A DNA stretch of 64,000 nucleotides from Corallococcus sp. NCRR (GTDB lineage: Bacteria; Myxococcota; Myxococcia; Myxococcales; Myxococcaceae). The translations under genes and the position numbers were made by a program. The notes below the pieces were generated by a model. That model worked only from the letters and a program-made list of their open reading frames with translations. It ran no database searches and had not been told where the DNA came from. Where the stretch lies: NCBI RefSeq assembly GCF_026965535.1, contig NZ_CP114039.1:8849461-8913460 (forward strand). The letters run 5' to 3'. Position 1 is the first letter of the stretch; each line of letters starts with the position of its first letter. Of this stretch, positions 1 through 8,048 are shown piece after piece.

Positions 1-1
1 G

Positions 2-541
2 CTGGCCCGCACGCTGGCGCGGATCACGAAGGGCGCGGTGGAGCTGGCGTCCGAGTGGGCGGGCGTGGAGGCGCAGCTGGAGGAGCGCGCCGCCGCGGAG
101 TTGCTGGAGGAGCGCGACAGCCTGGAGCGCAGCGCTCGCGCGAGCACGGACGTGGTGGCGCGCCGGCAGTTGGAGGCCGCGGCGGCGTCGCTGGCGGAGG
201 AGGTGGAGCGGCTGGGAGACATGCGCCAGCGACGTGAGCGCATCCTCGCGAGGCTGCGCGCGGAGGTGGCCCTGCTGGAGCGTGCGCGCGTGGCGCTCCT
301 GTCCCTGCGCAGCGGTCAGGCCCAGCTGAAGGCGGCGGAGCTGGCCTCGCTGGCCCGCCGGTTCCGTGCCCTCTCGACCGCCCAGGGAGAGGAGGGCCAG
401 GCGATGGACGCGGTCGCGGCCCAGGTCACGCTGACCCAGGTGGCGGCGGCGAGCGTGGCCCCGGTGACCCCGGTGGATCCGTCACCAGCAGAATCCGAGG
501 GCGCCAAGGTGGCGGAAATCCAGCGGATTCAGGGGGAATAG
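2..541 (+). CDS. C-terminal part of a coiled-coil protein (5' end outside window)
   Basis: The reading frame is open from the left edge of the window and stops at 541, so the beginning of the gene is missing. A GTG at 38 could serve as a start, but the coding pattern continues upstream of it. The visible 179 residues are almost entirely charged and helical (Glu, Arg, Ala, Leu), with repeated Glu/Arg heptad-like segments over about the first 120 residues. This suggests a long coiled coil. A Val/Ala/Pro-rich tail of about 40 residues follows. There is no signal peptide or catalytic motif in the visible part. I do not recognise the family. It is followed by a 116-base gap before the next gene on the same strand. 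Confidence 0.6.
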   Translation: MARTLARITKGAVELASEWAGVEAQLEERAAAELLEERDSLERSARASTDVVARRQLEAAAASLAEEVERLGDMRQRRERILARLRAEVALLERARVALLSLRSGQAQLKAAELASLARRFRALSTAQGEEGQAMDAVAAQVTLTQVAAASVAPVTPVDPSPAESEGAKVAEIQRIQGE

Positions 542-657
542 GACCTGGGGAGGCCTGAGGGGGACTCCCGTGGCAAGCGTCCGTTTTCGATGCTGGCCCT
601 GCCGAGTGGTCGGGGGGGACTGAAGCTTGCCCCGGAGCGCGGTACATTTCGGGAGCC

Positions 658-2436
658 ATGAGCCTGCCCTCCCCCAGCAAGCCCGCACCACCACCGCCCT
701 GGCTCTGGAACGGTGATGAGCCGAGGGTCGCCACCGTCTTCCAGCCCATCGTCGATCTTCTCAGCGGCGAAGTCCTCGGCCACGAGGTGCTGTCGCGAGG
801 CCTGGGCCCGGTGGAGTCCCCCAATGAGTTGTTCAACCGCGCGCGGGTGGAGGGTTTCACCTACGAGTTGGAGCGCGCGTGCTGGACCGCGGCGGTGCGG
901 CGCATCGCCACGCTGCCGGAGGCACAGCGGCGCGGGCCGTTCTTCTTCAACGTCAGCCCGGACGTGCTGAGCGACGAGCGCTTTGGCGGCGCGTCCACGC
1001 TGGAGCTGCTCCGTCAGCACGGCCTGAGTCCCCAGCAGCTGGTGCTGGAGATCACCGAGCGCAGCACGTTCGAGGACACGGAGCAGCTGCGCATGCTCGC
1101 GCGGCGGTACGCGGAGCAGGGCTTCGGCATCGCGCTGGACGACTTCGGCGCGGGGCACTCGGGCCTGGTGACGCTGGTGCACAGCGCGCCGGACTTCATC
1201 AAGTTGGACCAGGCGCTGGTGCGGGACATCCACCTGCACACGTACCGGCAGCACCTGGTGAAGTCGCTGGTGGCGTTCGCGCAGCGCGTGGACGCGGTGC
1301 TCATCGCCGAGGGCGTGGAGACGTGGAACGAGCTGGCGGTCCTGCTGCGCCTGGGCATCCGGCACGCGCAGGGCTACCTGCTGGCGCGGCCGGTGAGCTC
1401 GCCGCAGCGGCCGGGCGCGGACTTCGCGGAGCGTTGCCGCGAGGCCATCCGCGCGCTGCACCACCGAGAGCACGAGGATGACGAGACGGTGGGCAGCATG
1501 ATCATCCGCCCGCCGTGCGCGCCGGTGACGGCGCAGGCGGTGGAGTTGGATCGGCTCTTCCGCCGCACGCCGGGCGAGGACCACGTCGTGTTGCTGGAAG
1601 GCGAGCAGCCGCGGGCGGTGGTGACGCGGCGCAACTTCTACGCGCGCTTCGGGGGAAGCGCCGCCAGCACGGAGTCAGCGCTTCCGGACGCGCCGCGCGA
1701 GGCGCTGATGGTGGTGGAGGACGCGACGGCCATCACGGCGCTGGCGCGCATGGCGATGCGCCGTCCGCCCGAAACGGTCTACGACCCGGTGGTGGTGACG
1801 GACGCGAAGGGCCACTTCCTGGGCACGGTGACGATGAAGCAGCTCATCGCGCGGGCCTCGGACCTGGAGCAGCACGCGGCGACGGGCGCGCATCCTCTGA
1901 CGGACCTGCCCGGCAGCCGGATGATCGAGCGGTGGATCCGCGCGGCGCTCCAGGGCAGCGCGTTCACGGTCATCTACGCGGACCTGGACCACTTCGAGGC
2001 GTACAACGACCGCTACGGCTTCCTCCAGGGCGACCGCGTCATCCGCTACACGGCGAGCGTGCTGTCGGAGTGTCTGCACCTGCTGCCGGAGGGCTCCAAC
2101 CTGGGCCACGTGGGCGGCGACGACTTCGTGCTGGTGTGTCCGGACGCGGTGGCGCCGGACGTGTTGCGCACGCTCTGCCAGCGCTTCGACGCGGAGAAGG
2201 TCCCGCTCTACGGGCCCGAGGACCTGCGGCGCGGCGGCTTCACTGCCAAGGACGCGGCGGGCAACACGGTGCCGGTGACGTTGAGCCTCGCGGCGGTGGA
2301 CCACCAGGGCCTGTCCGCCCATCCCCACCCGGCGGAGCTGTCCGCCGTCGCCGCGTCCCTGCGAAAGCGCGTGAAGGCCGTCTCCGCGCAGACGCACACC
2401 AGCACGTTCCTCTTCCAGCCCGGCGCGGTGAAGTAG
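658..2436 (+). CDS. EAL-CBS-GGDEF cyclic-di-GMP signalling protein
   Basis: A 592-residue soluble protein with an N-terminal EAL domain (about 22-255), a CBS-pair region (about 280-410) and a C-terminal GGDEF domain (about 415-590). EAL domains hydrolyse cyclic-di-GMP. The residues expected for activity are present: E43 in an EVL variant of the signature, N98, E131 (EITE), D161-D162, K182, E218 and Q238. The GGDEF signature reads GGDDF (486-490), with Asp in place of the catalytic Glu, and there is no RxxD inhibitory site upstream of it. The likely net role is therefore a phosphodiesterase with a regulatory or weak cyclase domain. The CBS pair may bind an adenine nucleotide. No membrane segments are seen. 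The start ATG at 658 follows a gggag ribosome site. Confidence 0.88.
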   Translation: MSLPSPSKPAPPPPWLWNGDEPRVATVFQPIVDLLSGEVLGHEVLSRGLGPVESPNELFNRARVEGFTYELERACWTAAVRRIATLPEAQRRGPFFFNVSPDVLSDERFGGASTLELLRQHGLSPQQLVLEITERSTFEDTEQLRMLARRYAEQGFGIALDDFGAGHSGLVTLVHSAPDFIKLDQALVRDIHLHTYRQHLVKSLVAFAQRVDAVLIAEGVETWNELAVLLRLGIRHAQGYLLARPVSSPQRPGADFAERCREAIRALHHREHEDDETVGSMIIRPPCAPVTAQAVELDRLFRRTPGEDHVVLLEGEQPRAVVTRRNFYARFGGSAASTESALPDAPREALMVVEDATAITALARMAMRRPPETVYDPVVVTDAKGHFLGTVTMKQLIARASDLEQHAATGAHPLTDLPGSRMIERWIRAALQGSAFTVIYADLDHFEAYNDRYGFLQGDRVIRYTASVLSECLHLLPEGSNLGHVGGDDFVLVCPDAVAPDVLRTLCQRFDAEKVPLYGPEDLRRGGFTAKDAAGNTVPVTLSLAAVDHQGLSAHPHPAELSAVAASLRKRVKAVSAQTHTSTFLFQPGAVK

Positions 2437-2443
2437 CGCCGCG

Positions 2444-2997
<554 letters not shown>

Positions 2998-3001
<4 letters not shown>

Positions 3002-3402
3002 GACGGGTGCTGGGGATGCAGGGGCTTGTTGAGCAGCTTCTCGGTCAGCTCGGAGCCCAGGCTGTCCGACATGAGCCGCTCCACCAGCGTCTCGAAGTCC
3101 ACGCGCTGGGACTCGCTGCTGTAGATGAAGCGGATGCCCATGCCGGGCTCCTCCGCGTCGGCCTTGGACCAGACGACTTCGCCCAACAACTCGAAGGGTG
3201 CCTCGCGGTGCGGCACCGTCAACTTGAAGAGGAAGCGCGTGCCGATGGGCAGCGGCTTCTTCGTCTTGATGAACGTGCCGCCCTTGCTGATGTTCTTCGT
3301 GTAGTCAGCGAAGAACGAATTGAGCTTCTTGTAGTCGACCTTCAGCTCGATGGGCGCACGACCGTGGGTGCGCAGTTCGGATCCGCTCTTCTGTTCGGAC
3401 AT
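2998..3402 (-). CDS. PilZ-domain protein (TIGR02266-like)
   Basis: A 134-residue single-domain protein beginning MSEQK at 3402. An in-frame extension upstream is proline/arginine-rich and antisense to the next gene, so I reject it. The PilZ cyclic-di-GMP-binding signature is complete: RTHGR (RxxxR) near residue 11 and NISKGG (NxSxGG) near residue 38. The rest follows the small PilZ family that is expanded in myxobacteria. PilZ proteins sense cyclic-di-GMP and pass the signal to a partner. A cyclic-di-GMP phosphodiesterase-type gene lies just beyond the downstream DUF192 gene. Only 25 bases separate this start from the divergent protease gene, so their promoters must overlap each other or the coding regions. 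Confidence 0.9.
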
Positions 3403-3427
3403 GCGGCCGGGGAGTATAGGGGACGCC

Positions 3428-5791
3428 ATGCGGCAAGTCCTCCCCCGTGCCCGTGCACTGTTGGGCCGTCCAGCCGTCCTGGCCACCGTGCTGCTGCTTG
3501 GCGGTGGGGGGTCGGCCCTCGTCCTCCTCCCCCTCTTCGGGGTCCCGGGCTTCGAACTGGGCCTGGCCCTGTCCATCGCCGTCGGCCTGCTCGGAGGTGG
3601 GACAGGCATCGCCGCCGCCGCCCAGGAGCGCCGCATCCTCACCGGCGCCGGGGCCCTGCCCGCCCGGGTGGAAGCATCCGCCCTGCCCGGAACCGCCGTG
3701 GGCCGCGCCCTGGGCGCCAGCGTCGTCCTGAACCTGGGGGTGCTCGTCCCCCCCTTCGTGTGCGCCCTGCTCTTCGCCCGGCTTCGCACCGCGTGCGACC
3801 CCTTCGAGCTGGCGGGCTTCTACCCCCTGCTCACCGTCCCCTCCGCCCTGGTGGCCTCCGCGGCGGGCGTACTCCTGGGCTTCACGACGGCCCGGCCCCG
3901 GGGCGCGGCGGGCCTGTACGCCCTGCTGCTGCTCGCCTCACTGGCGGTGACGGTGTGGCCCATCGTCTTCGGGCCCCAGGTGTTCGCCTTCAACCTCTTC
4001 CTGGGCCACCTGCCCGGCCCCCTCTACGACGAAGCCCTCCAGATGACGGCCGCGCTGGGCTGGTTCCGTTTGGAGACGCTCTTGTGGGTGGGCGTCTTCG
4101 CGGGGCTCGCCATCGCGCTCCTGGACGTGCGCACCGGGCGCCTGGCGCTGAAGGGCGCGCGCGTGGGTGGCCTGCTGGGCCTGGTGCTCCCCTGCGCCCT
4201 GGGCATCCTCTGGCTGGAGTCCCGCGCGCCGCAACTGGGCCTGCGGATGAGCGACGCGTACCTCGCGGAGCAGCTGGGCGGCGTGCGGGAGACGGAGCAC
4301 TTCGTCCTGCACTACCCGCGCGGCAAGGCGCGCCAGGACGTGGACCGCATGGCCCGCGACCTGGAGTTCCGCTTCACCCAGACGTCCCTCTTCCTGGGCA
4401 CGGCCCCCACCGAGCGCGTGCGCGTGTGGCTCTACCGCTCCGAGGACGAGAAGCAGCGGCTGGTGGGCGCCGGCCGCACCCAGTTCGCCAAGCCCTGGCG
4501 CACGGAGCTGCACATCCAGGACAAGCCCTTCCCCCACTCCACGCTGCACCATGAATTGGCGCACGTGATGGCGGGTCCCGCGGGCTCCGGCTTCTTCCGC
4601 GTCACCACCCGGCTGGGCGTGTGGCCGCTGATGGGCGTGATTGAAGGGCTCGCGGTGGCCGCGGACGACCCCGTCCAGGGCGAGCTCACCCTGCACCAGT
4701 GGGCCGCGGGCATGCGCCGTCAGGGGCTGGCCCCGGACATGCGCGACCTCATGGGGCCCAAGGGCTTCTACCAGTCCGCCCCGGCGCGCGCGTACACCGT
4801 GGCGGGGTCGTTCCTGCGCTACCTGGCGGACACCTACGGCGCCGAGAAGCTGCGCACCGTCTACGCGCACGCGGACTTCAACGAGGCCTACGGCCGGCCC
4901 CTGAACGAGCTCGTCACCGAGTGGGAGCGCACCCTGGACGCGCTGCCCCTGGACGCGTCCGCGCTCGCGCGCGCCTTCGCCCGCTTCCGCACCGGCAGCC
5001 TCTTCACCCGCGCCTGCGCCCGCGAGGTGGCCCGCCTGTCGGACTCCGCCCGCGAGTCGCTCGCCAGCGACCCGCAGGACGCGCTCGAGCGCTACCAGCG
5101 CGCCGCGAAACTCCAGCCGGAGGAGCCGTCCTTCCAACTGGGCCAGGCCGTGGCCCTGGACGCCCTGGAGCGCGGGCCCGACGCGGCGAAGGTGCTGGCC
5201 AGGCTCGCGGAGCAGGTGAAGGACCGGCCCGCGCTCGCCGCGGAGGTGGCCGTGGCCCGCGCCGACGTGGCCCTCCACCAGGAGGACGTGGAGGGTTCGC
5301 GCGCCTTCCTCCAGGCCGCGCTCGCGTTGGATCCGGGACCGGAGCTCACGCGCACCGCCCAGGTGAAGCTGGCCGCGCTGGAGACGCCGTCGCGCCGGGC
5401 GCCCATCGAGGCGTACTTCCGCGCGCCCCAGGAGGAGCTGCGCCTCCTGCTCCTGGACCGCGCCCTGCTCGCGGCGCCCATGGACCCCTGGCTGCACTAC
5501 CTGCTGGGGCGGCGGCTGCACCAGGTGGGGGCCCCGGCGCTCGCGGGCGAGCAGCTCCAGCGCGCCCTGTCGGACACCACCCTCCCGGAGGCCATCCGCC
5601 GGGAGGCCACGCGGCTGCGAATCGAGGCCGCCTACCTGGCGGGCGACTGCGGCGCCGTGCGGCATGAGGTGGGGGCGCTGCCGGACTACGGGGCCGCCTT
5701 CCGTGCGGCGGCCTCCGAGTGGCAGGCCCGTTGTGACTTCGAGCAAACGGCCTATCGCGGGCCGCTGGTGCCGCGTCAGGCTTTCCGCTAG
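3428..5791 (+). CDS. Membrane-anchored gluzincin-type metalloprotease with TPR region
   Basis: A 787-residue protein starting at the ATG at 3428, behind a gggga site. Residues 1 to about 285 hold several hydrophobic segments and form an integral membrane domain. After it comes a peptidase MA-like domain with HELAH at 375-379 and a downstream GVIEGLA whose Glu406 fits the third zinc ligand of a gluzincin. Residues from about 540 on are helical, Ala-rich and resemble TPR repeats. Family knowledge supports a zinc metallopeptidase; the substrate and the side of the membrane are unknown. It diverges from the PilZ gene and is followed by a START-like gene 54 bases on. Confidence 0.78.
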   Translation: MRQVLPRARALLGRPAVLATVLLLGGGGSALVLLPLFGVPGFELGLALSIAVGLLGGGTGIAAAAQERRILTGAGALPARVEASALPGTAVGRALGASVVLNLGVLVPPFVCALLFARLRTACDPFELAGFYPLLTVPSALVASAAGVLLGFTTARPRGAAGLYALLLLASLAVTVWPIVFGPQVFAFNLFLGHLPGPLYDEALQMTAALGWFRLETLLWVGVFAGLAIALLDVRTGRLALKGARVGGLLGLVLPCALGILWLESRAPQLGLRMSDAYLAEQLGGVRETEHFVLHYPRGKARQDVDRMARDLEFRFTQTSLFLGTAPTERVRVWLYRSEDEKQRLVGAGRTQFAKPWRTELHIQDKPFPHSTLHHELAHVMAGPAGSGFFRVTTRLGVWPLMGVIEGLAVAADDPVQGELTLHQWAAGMRRQGLAPDMRDLMGPKGFYQSAPARAYTVAGSFLRYLADTYGAEKLRTVYAHADFNEAYGRPLNELVTEWERTLDALPLDASALARAFARFRTGSLFTRACAREVARLSDSARESLASDPQDALERYQRAAKLQPEEPSFQLGQAVALDALERGPDAAKVLARLAEQVKDRPALAAEVAVARADVALHQEDVEGSRAFLQAALALDPGPELTRTAQVKLAALETPSRRAPIEAYFRAPQEELRLLLLDRALLAAPMDPWLHYLLGRRLHQVGAPALAGEQLQRALSDTTLPEAIRREATRLRIEAAYLAGDCGAVRHEVGALPDYGAAFRAAASEWQARCDFEQTAYRGPLVPRQAFR

Positions 5792-5845
5792 ACGCGGGCC
5801 CCTGCGCAGAGACGACTCACGCATCGACGGAAAGGTGGATGGGGC

Positions 5846-6373
5846 ATGCACTTCGAGAAGACGCAGTACATCCAGGGGACGGTGGACGAGGTGGAGCGTG
5901 CGCTCCTCGACGAGCGCTACTTCCCGTACCTCCTCCAGCACCACGGCGTGCTGTTGGAGCTGCAGCCCCAGGAGGTGCGCGTGGACGGTGACCGCGTGCA
6001 CCGCAAGGTGCGCTACCGCCCCAAGCCCGTCATCTCCTCCGTGGGTCCCAAGAAGGTGTCACCGGAGTGGTTCGCCTTCATCGAGACGTCCACCTACGAC
6101 AAGCGCACCAAGCAGCTCACGTTCACCAACACGCCCACGTCCCACACCATCTCCAAGATGCTGGTGAACACGGGCGTGCTGAAGCTGCGCGACCTGGGCA
6201 ATGGCCAGACGGAGCGCAAGATGGAGGGCGAGCTGTCGCTCAAGGTGCCCTTCCTGCTCAAGCCCGTGGCGATGATCGCGGAGCCGCTCATCAAGACGGA
6301 GGGTCTGAAGATCCTCGACGGCGAGCTGCCCGTGCTCAACCGCTTCATCGCTGAAGTCATCCGCGCCAAATAG
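5846..6373 (+). CDS. START/Bet v1-like protein, DUF2505-type
   Basis: A 175-residue soluble protein with no signal peptide. The opening MHFEK, the acidic stretch about residues 10-25, and the central beta-strand pattern with an EWFAF-like tract match the DUF2505 branch of the START/SRPBCC fold, which has a hydrophobic cavity for lipid-like ligands. A hydrophobic helix near residue 140 (LLKPVAMIAEPL) fits the long C-terminal helix of this fold. No function is known for the family. It lies 54 bases after the membrane protease on the same strand, with a weak aaaggtgga ribosome site, and could be read from the same transcript. Confidence 0.65.
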   Translation: MHFEKTQYIQGTVDEVERALLDERYFPYLLQHHGVLLELQPQEVRVDGDRVHRKVRYRPKPVISSVGPKKVSPEWFAFIETSTYDKRTKQLTFTNTPTSHTISKMLVNTGVLKLRDLGNGQTERKMEGELSLKVPFLLKPVAMIAEPLIKTEGLKILDGELPVLNRFIAEVIRAK

Positions 6374-6410
6374 TCAAAGCGCACGGAGGGCGGCGGGGCC
6401 TGGGAATGGG

Positions 6411-6438
6411 TTGACACAAATGCGGTTGAACCCATAAG
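6411..6438 (+). promoter_or_regulatory. Candidate sigma-70 promoter, possibly leaderless
   Basis: A perfect TTGACA (6411-6416), 16 bases, then CATAAG (6433-6438), which matches TATAAT at four of six positions. Transcription would start about 6445, only one or two bases before the ATG of the next gene at 6447. Either the mRNA is leaderless or this is a chance match; an AAGG inside the -10 region could also act as a ribosome site. Confidence 0.35.
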
Positions 6439-6446
6439 GCCCCGCC

Positions 6447-6917
6447 ATGCACAACCGCTTCCTCGCCCTCTGCGCCGTCTTCTTCCTGGCCGCATGCGCC
6501 CCGAAGCGCATCCCCGGCACGGAGCTGGAAGACACCGGTGAAACCCGCGCCATCCTCTCCGTGATGGAGAAGTACCGCGCCGCCCTGGAGGCCCGCGACG
6601 CGAAGGCCATCCAGGCGATGGTGTCCCCGAAGTTCCGCGACGACGCTGGCACCCCGGACGACCCGGCGGACGACCTCACCGCGGACAACCTGCAGGCCCA
6701 CCTCCAGGCCCTCTTCCAGAAGGTGCAGAACCCCAAGGTGGACTTCAACGTCCGCCGCGTGGAGTTCCGCGAGGACGACGTCGCGCTCGCCATCTACTAC
6801 TGGAACGCGTCCTGGCGCATGCCCGGCCTCAACGCCCGGCCCCAGTCGGACTCGGAGCTGGAGCAGATGGTGTTCCAGAAGGTCGACGGCGAGTGGAAGA
6901 TCCTCTCCGGCATCTAG
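6447..6917 (+). CDS. Small lipoprotein with NTF2/SnoaL-like domain
   Basis: A 156-residue predicted lipoprotein. A short signal peptide ends in the lipobox LAAC near residue 17. The mature part begins with an acidic spacer and then follows an NTF2-like layout: a first helix (ILSVMEKYRAALEARDAKAIQAMV), a second helix, and beta strands ending VFQKVDGEWKILSGI. The terminal strand pattern is typical of SnoaL/DUF4440-type folds. Catalytic residues cannot be assigned. It converges on the homoserine kinase gene, with 18 bases between the stops. Its function is unknown. Confidence 0.7.
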   Translation: MHNRFLALCAVFFLAACAPKRIPGTELEDTGETRAILSVMEKYRAALEARDAKAIQAMVSPKFRDDAGTPDDPADDLTADNLQAHLQALFQKVQNPKVDFNVRRVEFREDDVALAIYYWNASWRMPGLNARPQSDSELEQMVFQKVDGEWKILSGI

Positions 6918-6935
6918 CCGCCGGAGCCTTCCCCG

Positions 6936-7904
6936 TCACACGCCCACGAGCGCCCGCAGCCCGTCCGGGCCCATGCCGTCCAGGGCCCGCGCGCGGGACA
7001 GGTAGGTGCGGAAGTCCTTGGGCGCGAGCTTGTCCGTGCCCAGCGGGGACAGGTGGTAGTCGCGGATGCGGCTGGTGGTGAAGCGCACCGCGCCGTAGAG
7101 GGCGTGGCCGTACAGCGCCCGCTTCTCCACGTCCGACAGCGGCCGCGCGTCCTGGTAGCCCCGCAGGAGCGCCTGGCACCGCTCGGGCTGGTAGGCCCCC
7201 TCGAAGCACCACGCGTTGAGGGTGATGGCCACGTCCAGCGCGTACGCGTCCACGCAGGCCATCTCGAAGTCGAAGAAGGCGCCCACGCGGTCGCCCAGCC
7301 ACTTCACGTTGTCCAGGAAGAGGTCCGCGTGGATGACGCCCCGGGGCTCCAGGCCCTGGCGCTCGGCTTCCGCGCGCGCGAGGTAGCGCTCCAGCTCCTC
7401 CGCCACCGAGACGAGCTCCGGCTCCGGCCGCTGGGACAGACTGTTGAGCCAGCCCTTCACCAGGCCGGGGCCGTAGGGGTTCGCGCGCGTGCCTCCGAAG
7501 GACTGCGTCACGGTGTGCAGCTTGCCCAGCTCGGCCCCCAGGCGCTCCAGCACCTCCGGCGTGAGGCGGTCGCGGGTGTACTCCTCGCCGGCCAGCCACT
7601 TGAAGACGCTGATCCGCCCGCCTTGCAGCTCCAGGAAGGGAGAAGGCCCCGGCGGCACCAGCAACACGGGCGCGGGGAAGCGCGCGCGGGAGAGGTGCTC
7701 CAGCAGGGACGCCTCGAAGCGCAGATCCTCCGGCGAGCGCACCGTCGTGTGGCGCACGAAGACGCGGCCTGAGTCCGTCTCCAGCCGGTGGTTGGTGTTG
7801 ATGGAGCCCTGCGGAATCGGCGTGATGGAGCGCACCGCCCCCAGGCCCCAGACCTCCGCCACGTGGGTGAAGGCCTCGGGGGGAAGTGTCGTGTAGACGG
7901 CCAT
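6936..7904 (-). CDS. thrB: Homoserine kinase, type II (APH fold)
   Basis: A 322-residue kinase of the aminoglycoside-phosphotransferase fold. Type II ThrB phosphorylates homoserine with ATP on the route to threonine. The start MAVYT and the segment IPQGSINTNHRLET match the ThrB family. The catalytic loop reads HADLFLDN (near residue 194), followed by DFEMAC with the magnesium-binding Asp. Length is typical. A GGAGG sits seven bases before the ATG. The gene stands alone on the minus strand, with a 144-base divergent region to the TPR gene. Other APH-fold kinases acting on small alcohols are an alternative, but the N-terminus favours ThrB. Confidence 0.85.
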   Translation of the reverse strand: MAVYTTLPPEAFTHVAEVWGLGAVRSITPIPQGSINTNHRLETDSGRVFVRHTTVRSPEDLRFEASLLEHLSRARFPAPVLLVPPGPSPFLELQGGRISVFKWLAGEEYTRDRLTPEVLERLGAELGKLHTVTQSFGGTRANPYGPGLVKGWLNSLSQRPEPELVSVAEELERYLARAEAERQGLEPRGVIHADLFLDNVKWLGDRVGAFFDFEMACVDAYALDVAITLNAWCFEGAYQPERCQALLRGYQDARPLSDVEKRALYGHALYGAVRFTTSRIRDYHLSPLGTDKLAPKDFRTYLSRARALDGMGPDGLRALVGV

Positions 7905-7953
7905 GGCGTGCCTCCGGGGCGTGCCGCGCCCACGTGCGTGCTGCCCCCACCCG

Positions 7954-7982
7954 TTGACACCCCGGGGGGCCGGACCTATCTG
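7954..7982 (+). promoter_or_regulatory. Candidate sigma-70 promoter for the TPR gene
   Basis: TTGACA at 7954-7959, a 17-base spacer, then TATCTG at 7977-7982. The -35 is perfect and the -10 matches at its first three positions. Transcription would begin near 7989, giving a leader of about 60 bases before the ATG at 8049. It lies in the divergent region with thrB. Confidence 0.4.
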
Positions 7983-8048
7983 TCCATGCCCGTCCTACTT
8001 CGCATAACTGTCTGAAAATCTTCAATCTTTGCGCGTGAGGCCACCCCC

